Shown one piece after another: positions 10,907 to 20,338 of a stretch of DNA of 57,522 nt. Source of the stretch: Niallia sp. NCCP-28. GTDB taxonomy: Bacteria > Bacillota > Bacilli > Bacillales > Cytobacillaceae. The notes below the pieces were generated by a model. That model did no database searches. It was not told the DNA's origin and saw nothing but the letters and a program-made list of their open reading frames with translations. The first letter of the stretch is position 1; the number at the start of each line of letters is the position of its first letter. Made by a program: the position numbers and the translations under genes. The DNA lies in NCBI RefSeq assembly GCF_023168165.1, contig NZ_BQYJ01000015.1, forward strand, positions 1 to 57,522, in the 5' to 3' direction.

Positions 10907-10943
10907 TACAAAAAGATGTGCAAATAAATCGCACATCTTTTAA
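10907..10943 (-). terminator. Terminator of ftsH
   Basis: Minus-strand arms AAAAGATGTGC (10931-10941) and GCACATCTTTT (10911-10921) flank a 9-base loop, followed by further T residues. It directly follows the ftsH stop. Confidence 0.85.
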
Positions 10944-10947
10944 TGTA

Positions 10948-12873
10948 TTATAGTTCTTCTTTTGGATCCACATCTTCTTTTTTCATATTAATGTTTACTT
11001 TCACATCATCTGAAGAAGAAGAAATAGTTTCTGTTGAAGAGGAACGATCCGGAAGTTTCCCCTCTTTAAACAAACTATTAATTTGTTCAGCATCCAACGT
11101 TTCTATTTCAAGAAGTGTTTCCGCAATTAAATTTAGCTTCTCACGATTTTCAGTAAGAATTGTCTTCGCTCTCTCGTAACACTCTTTAATGATTCTTTGA
11201 ATTTCTTGATCAATATCATAAGCAATAGCATCTGAATAGTTTTGCTCATTATTCAAATCTCTTCCTAAGAATACCTGCCCTTGAGATTGACCAAACTGTA
11301 ATGGGCCTAGTTTTTCACTCATTCCATATTCTGTTACCATTTTTCTTGCAATATTAGTAGCTCTTTGGAAGTCATTATGTGCTCCAGTGCTTACTTCGCC
11401 AAACACAATATCTTCTGCTACGCGTCCGCCTAATAAACCTGTAATCTTATCAAGAAGCTCTTGTTTTGTCATTAAAAAACGATCTTCTTTCGGAAGCATT
11501 ACTGCATATCCGCCTGCTTGACCGCGAGGAACGATGGTTACTTTATGAACCATATCTGCTTCATCGAGCACTACACCTATAATTGTATGTCCACCTTCAT
11601 GATAGGCAACAATATTGCGTTCTTTTTTGGAAATAACACGGCTTTTCTTAGCAGGTCCTGCAATAACGCGATCTGTTGCTTCATCCATATCTTCCATATC
11701 AATCTTTTTCTTATCTGCTCTAGCAGCAACAAGAGCTGCTTCATTTAATAAATTTTCTAAGTCTGCGCCAGAAAAACCTGGAGTACGCATTGCAATTGCT
11801 CTTAAATCAACAGCCGCATCTAACGGCTTATTGCGTGCATGAACGCGAAGAACTGCTTCACGACCATTTACATCAGGTCTATCAACCGTAATTTGACGGT
11901 CAAATCGGCCTGGGCGCAATAATGCAGGATCTAGAATATCTGGCCGGTTTGTTGCCGCAATGATAATAATCCCTTCATTCGCACCAAATCCATCCATTTC
12001 TACTAGAAGTTGGTTTAATGTTTGTTCACGTTCATCATGGCCACCACCAAGACCCGCTCCACGCTGACGGCCTACTGCATCAATTTCATCGATAAAAATA
12101 ATACATGGCGCATTCTTTTTAGCAGTTTCAAATAAATCACGAACACGTGATGCACCGACACCAACAAACATTTCTACAAAGTCAGATCCACTGATTGAGA
12201 AAAACGGCACACCAGCTTCACCAGCTACAGCTCTTGCTAATAATGTTTTCCCAGTACCTGGAGGTCCATTCAGCAAAACGCCTTTAGGTATTCTTGCTCC
12301 AAGCTCAGCAAATTTTCTTGGGTCTTTTAAAAATTCAACCACTTCCACCAGTTCTTGCTTTTCTTCATCAGCGCCAGCTACATCTTTAAAGCGCACTTTT
12401 TTCTTTTCTTCATTGTAAAGTTTTGCTTTGCTTTTCCCAAAGTTCATTACTCTTCCGCCGCCGCCTTGCGCTTGGTTAAGCAAGAAGAAGAATAAAATGA
12501 AAATAATCACAAAAGGAATGATTGAAGTAAAGAATGTTACCCAGCTGTTTGTTTCCTGTGCCGGCAAAAACTCTACTTTTGAGCCTTCTTGTGCAGCTTT
12601 GTCAATTCTTTGCTGCACCGTTTCGCTATTTGTTACGTAAGACACAAAATATTCATCGCTTTTGTATGAATTTAACTGTCCTTTAACTTCTAATACCCCA
12701 CGCTCAGGCTGGCTTGTAATAGATTTCACTTCACCTTTTTCAAGATGGCTGATTAATTGATTATAGGATATATGCTTGGTAGGTTCGTTGTTTCCATTGA
12801 AAAAACTTACTACACCTATAATTACTAAAAATATTAATAAATAAAAGATGGTATTACGGAAAATACGATTCAT
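10948..12873 (-). CDS. ftsH: ATP-dependent zinc metalloprotease FtsH
   Basis: Membrane-anchored AAA+ protease for quality control and regulated proteolysis (in B. subtilis also Spo0E and SpoVM turnover). 641 residues: transmembrane helix at 8-25, an extracytoplasmic domain to about 110, second helix at 113-133, AAA+ domain with Walker A GPPGTGKT (203-210) and Walker B IIFIDEID (258-265), then the zinc protease site HEGGH (425-429). The C-terminal tail is serine- and acid-rich and variable. GGAGG lies 6 bases before the ATG. It is flanked by hprT upstream and coaX downstream, as in B. subtilis. Confidence 0.97.
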   Translation of the reverse strand: MNRIFRNTIFYLLIFLVIIGVVSFFNGNNEPTKHISYNQLISHLEKGEVKSITSQPERGVLEVKGQLNSYKSDEYFVSYVTNSETVQQRIDKAAQEGSKVEFLPAQETNSWVTFFTSIIPFVIIFILFFFLLNQAQGGGGRVMNFGKSKAKLYNEEKKKVRFKDVAGADEEKQELVEVVEFLKDPRKFAELGARIPKGVLLNGPPGTGKTLLARAVAGEAGVPFFSISGSDFVEMFVGVGASRVRDLFETAKKNAPCIIFIDEIDAVGRQRGAGLGGGHDEREQTLNQLLVEMDGFGANEGIIIIAATNRPDILDPALLRPGRFDRQITVDRPDVNGREAVLRVHARNKPLDAAVDLRAIAMRTPGFSGADLENLLNEAALVAARADKKKIDMEDMDEATDRVIAGPAKKSRVISKKERNIVAYHEGGHTIIGVVLDEADMVHKVTIVPRGQAGGYAVMLPKEDRFLMTKQELLDKITGLLGGRVAEDIVFGEVSTGAHNDFQRATNIARKMVTEYGMSEKLGPLQFGQSQGQVFLGRDLNNEQNYSDAIAYDIDQEIQRIIKECYERAKTILTENREKLNLIAETLLEIETLDAEQINSLFKEGKLPDRSSSTETISSSSDDVKVNINMKKEDVDPKEEL

Positions 12874-12909
12874 CCCTTACCTCCTCCCACGGTAAACAAA
12901 CTATAGTGT

Positions 12910-12939
12910 ATAGTATCATAGAAAATTGTGTAAATTCAA
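12910..12939 (-). promoter_or_regulatory. Candidate sigma-A promoter of ftsH
   Basis: On the minus strand TTGAAT (12934-12939), an 18-base spacer and TACTAT (12910-12915) preceded by TGA, an extended -10. It lies about 40 bases upstream of the ftsH start. Confidence 0.55.
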
Positions 12940-12979
12940 GAAATTACCCTTTTGTTTGCTGCCTTTAATTATTGTTTGG

Positions 12980-13528
12980 TTATTCGTTAGTTGCAGTGTA
13001 AACTTCCGGTTTTAACACTCCAATATATGGAAGATTACGGTATTTCTCTGCATAATCTAATCCGTACCCAACAACAAAAGCATCCGGTACAATAAAGCCT
13101 ACATAATCTGCCTGTAGATCTGCCTTTCTTCCAGTTGGCTTATCCAAAAGTGTAACTATTTTAATTGACTTTGCTTTGCGGTATCTAAATAATTCCACCA
13201 AATAGCTTAAAGTTAAACCACTATCAATAATGTCCTCAATAATGAGAATATCTCTTCCTTCCACTGAAGTGTCTAGATCTTTTAAAATTTTCACTTCGCC
13301 AGATGAAACAGTTGAATTTCCATAGCTTGATACATCCATAAAATCCATTTCCAAGTATGTATCAATTCGCTTCAACAAGTCGCCCATAAAAGGCATTGCA
13401 CCTTTTAAAACGCCAATTGCAAGAGGAAATCTGTCTGTGTATTCTTCTGTTAATTGAAATGCTAAATCCTTTATTTTTGCTTGAATTTCTTCTTCCGATA
13501 TTAGAACTTTTTCAATATCTTGTTTCAT
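12980..13528 (-). CDS. hprT: Hypoxanthine-guanine phosphoribosyltransferase
   Basis: Salvages hypoxanthine and guanine to IMP and GMP using PRPP. The 182-residue protein shows the PRPP-binding motif [17 protein letters not shown] in the middle, the flexible loop region [13 protein letters not shown], and a C-terminal purine-binding [13 protein letters not shown]. It lies 22 bases downstream of tilS and upstream of ftsH, the tilS-hprT-ftsH order of B. subtilis, where TilS and HprT also form a complex that activates ftsH transcription. Confidence 0.96.
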   Translation of the reverse strand: MKQDIEKVLISEEEIQAKIKDLAFQLTEEYTDRFPLAIGVLKGAMPFMGDLLKRIDTYLEMDFMDVSSYGNSTVSSGEVKILKDLDTSVEGRDILIIEDIIDSGLTLSYLVELFRYRKAKSIKIVTLLDKPTGRKADLQADYVGFIVPDAFVVGYGLDYAEKYRNLPYIGVLKPEVYTATNE

Positions 13529-13550
13529 TAAATATGTGCCCCCTAGAAGA

Positions 13551-14939
13551 TCATTGCTTTTTATATGTTATTAATAGATAACAATCACTATTCTTATTGC
13601 TAAAAGAATAAATAGATTTTTTTAGACCTGGTATCCATAAAAGATTATTTTCCGCATCTGTTACAATTGGCCATGCTGCTCTTTGCTGTATAGGTATTTT
13701 TTCATCGATAAATACCCTGTTTACTTTTTTAGTGCCAGCCATTCCTTTTAGCTTTATCCTATCTCCATTTCTCCTAGTGCGAATGATGAGTGGATATTTA
13801 ATAGAATCAGTGCAGAGAAGAATGCTGTCAGCTTCTAAACCTTCTGGCCTTTTATCTATATATTCTACCTTAATATAGTACCCATTAGGTAATAATAACT
13901 CTCCTGTTTTTAAAATTTCATAATAAAAGGGGTCTTCAGCTGGAAAATTCAATTGAAAATAGGCTAACTGATAGGATTTAACCACTTTTAGATTTTCAGG
14001 GAGATCAATATTTCCTGATGAATGAGGACTATTCAACAATGCAATAATTTGGTCTGTATGTAATGCGGATAATGAAGCAGGTTTATCTTTATAAAGATAG
14101 TTTAATATTAGTTGAATACATCTTCTTTGTAAAGAATTAGCTGTTGAAAGAAATGCATTAATGTCAATAACTATTTCATTCTCTTTCTTATCCATTATCA
14201 CTGTATTCCATATTTGAACAGTTAATTCCATTAAAAACTGCTCATCTTCTGCCATTTCTTCACTAAATCGCTGAAAATGCTGAATAACACGGTTATTTTC
14301 CTTTTTCAGAAAGGGCATTACATGTTTGCGAAACCTATTTCTGCTATATATTTCCTTATCATTACTTGGATCTCTTCTTGGATTCAATTCATTTATTGTA
14401 CAGTAATTCTCGATTTCCTGTCTTTCTAAACAAAGAAATGGCCGAAATAGTATTCCATTTCCAAATTTCCTTTCAAATGGAATTCCCGCTCGCGCACGCC
14501 CGGCACTTCCTCTAGTTAAATGCATCAGGATAGTTTCTGCTTGATCATCTCCATGATGACCTAATGCTAAATAGTCCATATTATACATTGCTATCATTTC
14601 TTTAAAAAATGAATAGCGGCATTCTCTTGAAGCTGTTTGCCCATTCACTCCTGTTTCCCTTATGTATTTAGGCACATCTATTCTTTTCCAAACAAATGGG
14701 ATCGATTTCCCCTCACAAAATTCTCCAACAAACTTTGCCTCTTCTAGTGATTCCTCCCCCCTAAACATATGATCAACATGCGCCGCCATAATAGAAATAT
14801 TCCACTCTTCCTGTTTGGCCCACAGGAGATGTAGCAATGCAAGAGAATCTGGACCTCCAGAAACTCCTACTAAAACTTTACTTCCTTCAAGGGGCAATCC
14901 CTTCTTTTTTAAAAAATCTTTTACCTTTAGTTCTAGCAT
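13551..14939 (-). CDS. tilS: tRNA(Ile)-lysidine synthase
   Basis: Converts C34 of the CAU anticodon of minor tRNA-Ile to lysidine, switching it from Met to Ile decoding. The PP-loop motif SGGPDS lies at 27-32, followed by the N-type ATP pyrophosphatase domain and the substrate-binding C-terminal domains, ending in the TilS C-terminal fold ([14 protein letters not shown]). The frame opens at an ATG at 14945, but AAGGAAG lies 8 bases from the next ATG at 14939, which I choose (462 residues). Start of a tilS-hprT unit. Confidence 0.94.
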   Translation of the reverse strand: MLELKVKDFLKKKGLPLEGSKVLVGVSGGPDSLALLHLLWAKQEEWNISIMAAHVDHMFRGEESLEEAKFVGEFCEGKSIPFVWKRIDVPKYIRETGVNGQTASRECRYSFFKEMIAMYNMDYLALGHHGDDQAETILMHLTRGSAGRARAGIPFERKFGNGILFRPFLCLERQEIENYCTINELNPRRDPSNDKEIYSRNRFRKHVMPFLKKENNRVIQHFQRFSEEMAEDEQFLMELTVQIWNTVIMDKKENEIVIDINAFLSTANSLQRRCIQLILNYLYKDKPASLSALHTDQIIALLNSPHSSGNIDLPENLKVVKSYQLAYFQLNFPAEDPFYYEILKTGELLLPNGYYIKVEYIDKRPEGLEADSILLCTDSIKYPLIIRTRRNGDRIKLKGMAGTKKVNRVFIDEKIPIQQRAAWPIVTDAENNLLWIPGLKKSIYSFSNKNSDCYLLITYKKQ

Positions 14940-15273
14940 ATGCATAACTTCCTTATTTCATTATCACAATTCTTTCAACCGCTGCTCATCTTTAAAAACA
15001 GATATAAAATAGAATTCTTACTAATAGGATACCACTTTTGTTTTACTATTTTCAAAAAAGACCTCTAAATTATAAATAAAACCCATCAGTTTTTGATAAC
15101 ATTTCCTTAGCGAGGAGGCGGTTTAGCTTTTTCATTTGCTCTTCTATGAAAGTTCACCAATTAATAAAATCAATTTTAACCGTTAACTTGCTGATTTATA
15201 AAAAACAATATTATCCTCTACAAGTAGTTATCCCCCGAAATATCAAGAGGCAATTAGCCTTTAACCCTCAGCG
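14940..15273. other. Intergenic region tilS-yabT without a recognised gene
   Basis: About 330 bases, A/T-rich. A short G-rich patch at about 15111-15122 (GCGAGGAGGCGG) resembles part of a decayed Bacillaceae intergenic repeat. I see no convincing terminator for yabT, no RNA gene and no reading frame with a ribosome binding site. Confidence 0.4.
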
Positions 15274-16296
15274 TTAAGTTAGTTGGCCATAAATGTAAAA
15301 GAAATATAGCAATGAAATAATGAGAATAAGAAGCACCGATTCCAAAATGCCTGTTTTCCTTTTTCGTTTTTTCACTAGTTGTCTACTTCTTATATTTGGT
15401 TTAGCCGCTGATTGTTTCTTTGGATTAGAATCCTGATTTTTCACCTGATTAGCCGATGATGCGTTTATTGTTCCTGGCCCTGGCATTAATTTGCTGCCAC
15501 TAGAAAGCTTCAACAGTGCCTGTTTCATTTCGTTAGCACTACTGTATTTTCCCATAAAGGCTTGCATCAGAACATTTTCAAATGATCGCAACTCTTTTTT
15601 TTGTTGAATCATGGCTTTTAACTGGGCAATCCCTCCTGTTGTTTTATTAAACCTTTTTGGATAAGCAATATTCATTATTACCATACCAACCGCAAATAGG
15701 TCATAAGATGGTTCTGCCTTTCTTGTTCCTAGCCCCCAGTAGCCCCGATCAAAGAACTCTGTGAACTCCTTAATGGCCCTTCCCTTTATTGTTGTTCCCC
15801 CTACATCAATGCATCTAATCCTTGTAGGAGGGCCAGTAATAATTAAATTTTCTGGTTTCAAATCACCAAAAACCCAATTATTGTCATGCAGGACTTGTAA
15901 ATCTTTTAATAGCTGAATCATTAATACATTGACCCAAGAACTCTCCTTTTGAGAAATAAATGTTAACAGTTCAGGCCCCTTTATATATTCCATTGCATAA
16001 AAAGATATTGTTCCCCCTCCTGTCACCCAATCATCTACATCTATCAAAGAAGGTCCAAGGCTGTAACCTTGGACCTTTGCAAAGGATTTTAATACATTGA
16101 CTTCAGAAATAATAGACAGTCCATTATCACTTATTTTTAATGCAACTTTCCCCCATTTGCATTCTGCTAAAAAAACAGTCCCGTTTGCACCAAAACCCAG
16201 TTCTTTTAAGATAGTATAATTATTCCCATGCCATTTCCCCTTAATAACTGTACCTGAATTGATTCTAAATGGACTCTTCGAAGTATTCATCATCAT
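15274..16296 (-). CDS. yabT: Sporulation Ser/Thr protein kinase YabT
   Basis: Hanks-type kinase that in B. subtilis acts in the forespore, phosphorylating RecA, AbrB and other DNA-linked proteins. Glycine loop GFGANGTVF (34-42), ATP lysine Lys54, catalytic loop GDLKPEN (144-150), and DVG (164-166) in place of DFG. A basic patch VKKRKRKTG (about 307-315) precedes a single C-terminal transmembrane helix (316-336); the B. subtilis kinase is activated by DNA through such a patch. It overlaps yabS by 32 bases. No strong ribosome binding site is seen; AAGGGG lies 11 bases before the first of three ATGs. Confidence 0.9.
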   Translation of the reverse strand: MMMNTSKSPFRINSGTVIKGKWHGNNYTILKELGFGANGTVFLAECKWGKVALKISDNGLSIISEVNVLKSFAKVQGYSLGPSLIDVDDWVTGGGTISFYAMEYIKGPELLTFISQKESSWVNVLMIQLLKDLQVLHDNNWVFGDLKPENLIITGPPTRIRCIDVGGTTIKGRAIKEFTEFFDRGYWGLGTRKAEPSYDLFAVGMVIMNIAYPKRFNKTTGGIAQLKAMIQQKKELRSFENVLMQAFMGKYSSANEMKQALLKLSSGSKLMPGPGTINASSANQVKNQDSNPKKQSAAKPNIRSRQLVKKRKRKTGILESVLLILIISLLYFFYIYGQLT

Positions 16297-16999
16297 GAGA
16301 AATTAAGCCCCTTAATGAACGTTTATTTTTAAAATAGTGGATAGCCTCTTTTAAAGCAGGACCTGTTGGCGTAATGCCTCCTGTGGAAAGTTTAGAAAAT
16401 ATAGTAGTAAGCGATTCTAGTCTAGGTGTCCAATCAAGCAGTTTTTCTACCTCTTTCTTTTTCCCGGGAAATACAAAAACAGCATATTTATTTTCTCCTG
16501 ACCTTGCATTTAAACTTAAAGATAAATCAATTAATGCTTCCTTGACTGTTGGGAGTTTATGCTTCATACTAGCGCTTGTATCAACAAGAATGAGTACTTC
16601 TAGCTCTACCGTTTCACCTAATTCATCTACAACTTCCATTACCTCTCCCCTTTTTTCCGGAGAAAGATCTTCTACTGTTTTTGATTTCCCTAGTATTTGT
16701 TGAAGTTCTTTATTTACAACACCCTGTAACGTTTGTGTCATTGCCTTTTTTGTAACCATTTGAACGGTTTGCGCTAAAGCTTGGGCATATACTACTTGAC
16801 TGACTCCTCCGCCAGAAAGCGCAATATCCTCAATCTCTTGCATCCCCCGCTCTTCTATCGTATCATGTTCCATCACACCTATTACATTAACAGTAATTCC
16901 TTGCTCCATAGCTAATGCGGCCATCGCTATAGGGTCTTCTCCCTGGTTAGAGCATCCATCTGTAATCAGAAGTATTTGTTTAAGTTTTCCAGTTTTCAT
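16265..16999 (-). CDS. yabS: VWA-domain sporulation protein YabS
   Basis: Unknown function; gene order spoIIE-yabS-yabT is as in B. subtilis. The frame is open to 17032, but GGAGGGGAG lies before the ATG at 16999, giving 244 residues, close to B. subtilis YabS. The N-terminal part (ILLITDGCSNQGEDP, VNVIGV, IALSGGGV) looks like strands 4-6 of a von Willebrand A domain, and the C-terminal part holds the metal site DTSASM and the TPTGPAL loop of strands 1-3, an apparently permuted order. It overlaps yabT, so the two are probably co-translated. A sigma-F-like promoter lies upstream. Confidence 0.85.
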   Translation of the reverse strand: MKTGKLKQILLITDGCSNQGEDPIAMAALAMEQGITVNVIGVMEHDTIEERGMQEIEDIALSGGGVSQVVYAQALAQTVQMVTKKAMTQTLQGVVNKELQQILGKSKTVEDLSPEKRGEVMEVVDELGETVELEVLILVDTSASMKHKLPTVKEALIDLSLSLNARSGENKYAVFVFPGKKKEVEKLLDWTPRLESLTTIFSKLSTGGITPTGPALKEAIHYFKNKRSLRGLISHDDEYFEESI

Positions 17000-17029
17000 A
17001 ATTACTCCCCTCCATTTATGAGTTAGTTC

Positions 17030-17059
17030 CATTTTCGACGGAATAGGGAGTATTTATAC
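17030..17059 (-). promoter_or_regulatory. Candidate sigma-F promoter of yabS-yabT
   Basis: On the minus strand GTATA (17055-17059), a 15-base spacer and GTCGAAAATG (17030-17039), which fits the sigma-F -10 GGNNANAHTR at 9 of 10 positions. It lies 30 bases upstream of the yabS ATG. yabT is forespore-expressed in B. subtilis. Confidence 0.5.
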
Positions 17060-17082
17060 TTATAATTCAGATTATTTACTTT

Positions 17083-19554
17083 CTAGTTTGCCGCTTGACT
17101 ATATGTCTGAACTGGAATAGACTTCCACTTCGGTGTGTTGTGATTGATTTGCGCAACTAAAACTGTCATATCGTCTTCAATCAGCCCAGATCTAGAACGA
17201 ATTACTTCTTCCATAATTAAATCAGCAATTTCTTGTGGATTATCTGTTTTTAGCTCTTTAATTTTTCTTTTCATCCATAAATCAAAATTTTCCACATGCT
17301 TTGGCCCTTCAAAAACGCCGTCACTCATCATAATAAGCAAATCTCCAGCCTTTAATTGCTCACTGACTACATCTACATCAAACTCCTGAAGTATTCCCAT
17401 CGGAAGATTACTTGCTTGAATTTTTATAATTTGTGAACCCCTTTTAACAAAACTTGGCGTTGAGCCTATTTTTAAAAATTTAGCAGAAGCATTTTGCAAA
17501 TCAATCATTGCTAAATCTAACGTAGAGAAGATTTCATCTGTTGTCCGTAAAGACAGTACAGAATTAATGGATTTTATCGCCACTTGCTCTTCGATTCCCG
17601 ATTGAAGGATTTTTTGAAGAAGCTGCAAAGTTTCTTCACTTTCTACGTGTGCGCGTTCTCCATTTCCCATGCCATCACTTATCGCCATCGCATATTTTCC
17701 TAGACCAAGTTCAATGGTAGAATAGCTGTCTCCAGAAATAAACCCTCCATCTTTGGCTGCATGTGCCACTCCCGTTTCTACCACAAATGCTCTAGCGGAT
17801 CGAAACGTTGCATGACTATAATCATTAGAATAGAGACTTTCCGTATTCACGATAATATTTTCCCCCAAAATATCAGATAGCATTGGTGCAATCAGCTTTT
17901 CACTTTCACCATACCCCGTGTTATACGGAATAGTAATGTCAATATCCACATTCCCTTGTTCTAGACTGTATATTTCCACATTCTCTATATCAATGCCAAA
18001 CTTCTGAATAGCCTCTAGGATTAATTCTTCCTGCTTATGATGATTTTCCCTTTCTCTCTGTATTTCCTTAGCAAAGTCCTCCATTACTTCGGATACGCCT
18101 TGAAGCTGGTCTGCAACAAGTTTCCGACTTTCTTGCACTTGTTTTTTCAGCTTTTGATTTGCTTGGTATAAGGTTAGCTCTTGATGGATAGCATCTGTTA
18201 CTTTTTTCGATCTGGTGCAATGTTTTTCCCAGTCTCTTGCTAAACTCAATGAAATATTGCCATTCGTCTCAGACATTTCTGTCATAATATCTTTCATGAA
18301 ATCATAGGTTGTATTAAAGTTCCTTGCCCAACAGTGTTCCTTCCTAAAGCATGTTTGACATGTTTTTTCAGTAACATTGCTTAAAAAATAATCTAGTTCC
18401 CTATCATGATCTTCATTTTCGGCAAGGTTTTGATTTGCAGAAAAACTCTTTGATAAAGCATGAAAAACTGTAGAAAACTGAGACACTCTTTGTGCTGTTA
18501 CATCCCGCATTTTCCGCATATATTGTTGCTGCTCCATGGAGTATTCCATTGTTCCCGGAATATGTTTTGCAATTCTTGTAGTTAAAAGCTGAGGCGTCAG
18601 CATAAAAATAACGACGGCAACTGTTGTTTCCATTATAGAAGTTGATAATACGCCGCCTCCTTCACCATACATCCCTATAAGCAGCGTAGCAATATAAAGC
18701 CCTAAAGCTACCCCAACCTTTTTTCCCTCTTTCAGCAGTCCGCCTAATAAACCAGAAAAAGCAAGCAAGCTCATATGATAAAAACTAGATATATTTGCAA
18801 GGCTGAAAATTAAACCCGTCACAACTCCAACAGTGGAACCAATAGTAGCTCCTGCAATGTAGGCGAATAATAATACCAAGTATCTCGACATAATATGTTC
18901 AACAGACATATCATAGACAGTCCAACCAATTGTTCCAGTCATAACTGATGCTAACATAATAATTAAACAAACAATCTCTTCTGTTTTTAATGCTTGTCTT
19001 CGTTTATTGAAAGATAGCAATGGCAAACTTTGCAAAAAAATCAATGTCAAAATAAAACCCAAACTTCCTTCTACAAGCGACATCATTCCTCCATATAAAG
19101 TAATTTCCCCCTGAAATAAATAGCTTTCTACTAAACTTCCTCCGACCAAACTTATTAAAACAATAAATGGAACGAGACTTTGTTCATTTTTTTTCCATTT
19201 GCTTAATAATTTATAAATAATAAGAAATATAAAGGAGAGTGCAAAACTAGAGAATGATTCTTTTAAGGAAATAGTTGCCGCTCCTCCAATTAATCCAACT
19301 AATGCAATAGGAGCCTTCTCTTTTCTAGTTAAATAAACTGCTGCAAAAAAGGGGAGAGTAAATGGAGTTAGTTTCGCTAAAATTAATGCTCTCCCCAACA
19401 GAAAACCGATGAAAAGGAGCATATATCCTTTTACGATAAAAAGGTTCTCTATTTTGACATGAAATTTATTAAGAAATACCCCAAATCCGGCCTTCGATTT
19501 CCCAAAATTAACTTCACCTATTGTGTCTATTAAGTCCCTTTCTACTTTTTCCAT
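17083..19554 (-). CDS. spoIIE: Stage II sporulation protein E (PP2C phosphatase)
   Basis: Membrane phosphatase that dephosphorylates SpoIIAA to activate sigma-F and helps place the polar septum with FtsZ. 823 residues against about 827 in B. subtilis. A hydrophobic N-terminal region (about 35-330) carries some ten transmembrane helices; a central FtsZ-binding/oligomerising region with a cysteine cluster (CQTCFRKEHCW) and coiled coil follows; the C-terminal PP2C domain shows DGMGNGERAHVESEE and LLIMMSDGVFEG, the metal-binding aspartates. AGGGAG lies 9 bases before the ATG. It is transcribed from the 21-bp-spaced promoter upstream. Confidence 0.97.
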   Translation of the reverse strand: MEKVERDLIDTIGEVNFGKSKAGFGVFLNKFHVKIENLFIVKGYMLLFIGFLLGRALILAKLTPFTLPFFAAVYLTRKEKAPIALVGLIGGAATISLKESFSSFALSFIFLIIYKLLSKWKKNEQSLVPFIVLISLVGGSLVESYLFQGEITLYGGMMSLVEGSLGFILTLIFLQSLPLLSFNKRRQALKTEEIVCLIIMLASVMTGTIGWTVYDMSVEHIMSRYLVLLFAYIAGATIGSTVGVVTGLIFSLANISSFYHMSLLAFSGLLGGLLKEGKKVGVALGLYIATLLIGMYGEGGGVLSTSIMETTVAVVIFMLTPQLLTTRIAKHIPGTMEYSMEQQQYMRKMRDVTAQRVSQFSTVFHALSKSFSANQNLAENEDHDRELDYFLSNVTEKTCQTCFRKEHCWARNFNTTYDFMKDIMTEMSETNGNISLSLARDWEKHCTRSKKVTDAIHQELTLYQANQKLKKQVQESRKLVADQLQGVSEVMEDFAKEIQRERENHHKQEELILEAIQKFGIDIENVEIYSLEQGNVDIDITIPYNTGYGESEKLIAPMLSDILGENIIVNTESLYSNDYSHATFRSARAFVVETGVAHAAKDGGFISGDSYSTIELGLGKYAMAISDGMGNGERAHVESEETLQLLQKILQSGIEEQVAIKSINSVLSLRTTDEIFSTLDLAMIDLQNASAKFLKIGSTPSFVKRGSQIIKIQASNLPMGILQEFDVDVVSEQLKAGDLLIMMSDGVFEGPKHVENFDLWMKRKIKELKTDNPQEIADLIMEEVIRSRSGLIEDDMTVLVAQINHNTPKWKSIPVQTYSQAAN

Positions 19555-19589
19555 TTAACTACACTCCCTATCCAGTATCGTTGCTGAAA

Positions 19590-19622
19590 ATTATAGAATG
19601 CTTAGTATTAGAAGTTTGTCAA
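19590..19622 (-). promoter_or_regulatory. spoIIE promoter with 21-bp spacing
   Basis: On the minus strand TTGACA (19617-19622) and TATAAT (19590-19595) are both perfect sigma-A hexamers but are 21 bases apart, the hallmark of the Spo0A-activated B. subtilis spoIIE promoter. A Spo0A-box-like TTTGTCAAAA (plus strand, 19615-19624) overlaps the -35. Confidence 0.88.
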
Positions 19623-19641
19623 AATGGCAGACAAGCATTAA

Positions 19642-19656
19642 AATTTCGCTCGACTT
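19642..19656 (-). promoter_or_regulatory. Candidate upstream Spo0A site of spoIIE
   Basis: Minus-strand GAAGTCGAGCGAAAT contains two overlapping partial matches to the Spo0A box core TGTCGAA, about 25 bases upstream of the -35. Spo0A sites occupy a similar position in B. subtilis. The matches are imperfect. Confidence 0.35.
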
Positions 19657-19951
19657 CTTTCACTTATTTTTTTAATAAAATACATATTTCGATAAAACAT
19701 CAGCCGTTATAAAACACTCTAAATAAAAAAAACGGTAGTAAAACCAACTATTTCGTAAAAAAAAGTATTTTTCTTTCTCTTGGCTCCGCTTTTCTTGCCT
19801 CATTTTGTCAAAAAGTAAATACATATAATTAAATATTAAAATTCACCTATACTTTCAAATCAATTGCATATCTTTTAAAAACTGTTTTCTCAATGATTCT
19901 TTGAACTGATCAACAATCAAGTTTACGAAAAGACATTTTTTAAAAAAATAA

Positions 19952-19980
19952 TTGACTTTTTAATAATTATTTTGTAATAT
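19952..19980 (+). promoter_or_regulatory. Promoter of tRNA-Met
   Basis: On the plus strand TTGACT (19952-19957), a 17-base spacer and TAATAT (19975-19980), about 30 bases upstream of the tRNA. The rest of 19660-19950 is A/T-rich with no gene; a Spo0A-like TTTTGTCAAAAAG occurs at 19804-19816. Confidence 0.7.
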
Positions 19981-20010
19981 ATAAATTGTGTCTGATAACT
20001 ATATAAATAT

Positions 20011-20084
20011 GGCGGCGTAGCTCAGCTGGCTAGAGCGTACGGTTCATACCCGTGAGGTCGGGGGTTCGATCCCCTCTGCCGCTA
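20011..20084 (+). tRNA. tRNA-Met (CAU), probably elongator
   Basis: 74 bases fold as a full cloverleaf: acceptor GGCGGCG/TGCCGCT with G-U at both ends, D arm AGCTCAGCTGGCTAGAGC, anticodon stem TACGG/CCGTG with loop TTCATAC (anticodon CAT), and T arm GGGGGTTCGATCCCCTC. It lacks the initiator's GGG/CCC anticodon stem pairs and matches the elongator Met tRNA of B. subtilis. CCA is not encoded. It stands between yabR and spoIIE like B. subtilis trnSL, but a neighbouring tRNA-Glu is missing and it is transcribed opposite to all genes around it. Confidence 0.95.
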
Positions 20085-20088
20085 TCTG

Positions 20089-20126
20089 AAAAAAGACTAT
20101 AGAACAATGTTCTATAGTCTTTTTTG
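20089..20126 (+). terminator. Terminator of tRNA-Met
   Basis: A perfect 17-bp stem (20089-20105 with 20109-20125; core GACTATAGAAC/GTTCTATAGTC) with an AAT loop and a T6 tail, starting 5 bases after the tRNA. Symmetric, so it may also stop minus-strand transcription. Confidence 0.93.
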
Positions 20127-20250
20127 TTAATTTATTATAAATGAATACTGTTCCATATAGATTGCTTCTTTTAAAAATGCAACCTGAATACTGGAGTTTA
20201 TGTGCGTTCAGACTGCTGCGTCTTTCTTCTCCCAAATTGTCACTGTCTAA

Positions 20251-20280
20251 ACAAAAAAGCAAGCCTAATCGGCTTGCTTA
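20251..20280 (-). terminator. Terminator of yabR
   Basis: Minus-strand stem AAGCAAGCC/GGCTTGCTT with a 5-base loop, followed by TTTTGTTT. It lies about 60 bases past the yabR stop. The remaining stretch 20127-20250 holds nothing recognisable. Confidence 0.88.
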
Positions 20281-20338
20281 AAGCTACGGGAATATATAAA
20301 CGATAAACCGTGCTATTTATTAGAAATTCAGCAGCAAG

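Noticed and set aside
12140-12170. CACGTG inside ftsH as a second parS
   Set aside because: Only the central hexamer matches; the outer TGTT/AACA positions do not. The same holds for CACGTG near 34494 and 42613.
20044-20262. A 72-codon minus-strand frame ending in IEPPTSRV
   Set aside because: It reads the tRNA-Met gene backwards; this C-terminal peptide is a well-known artefact of translating tRNA antisense.
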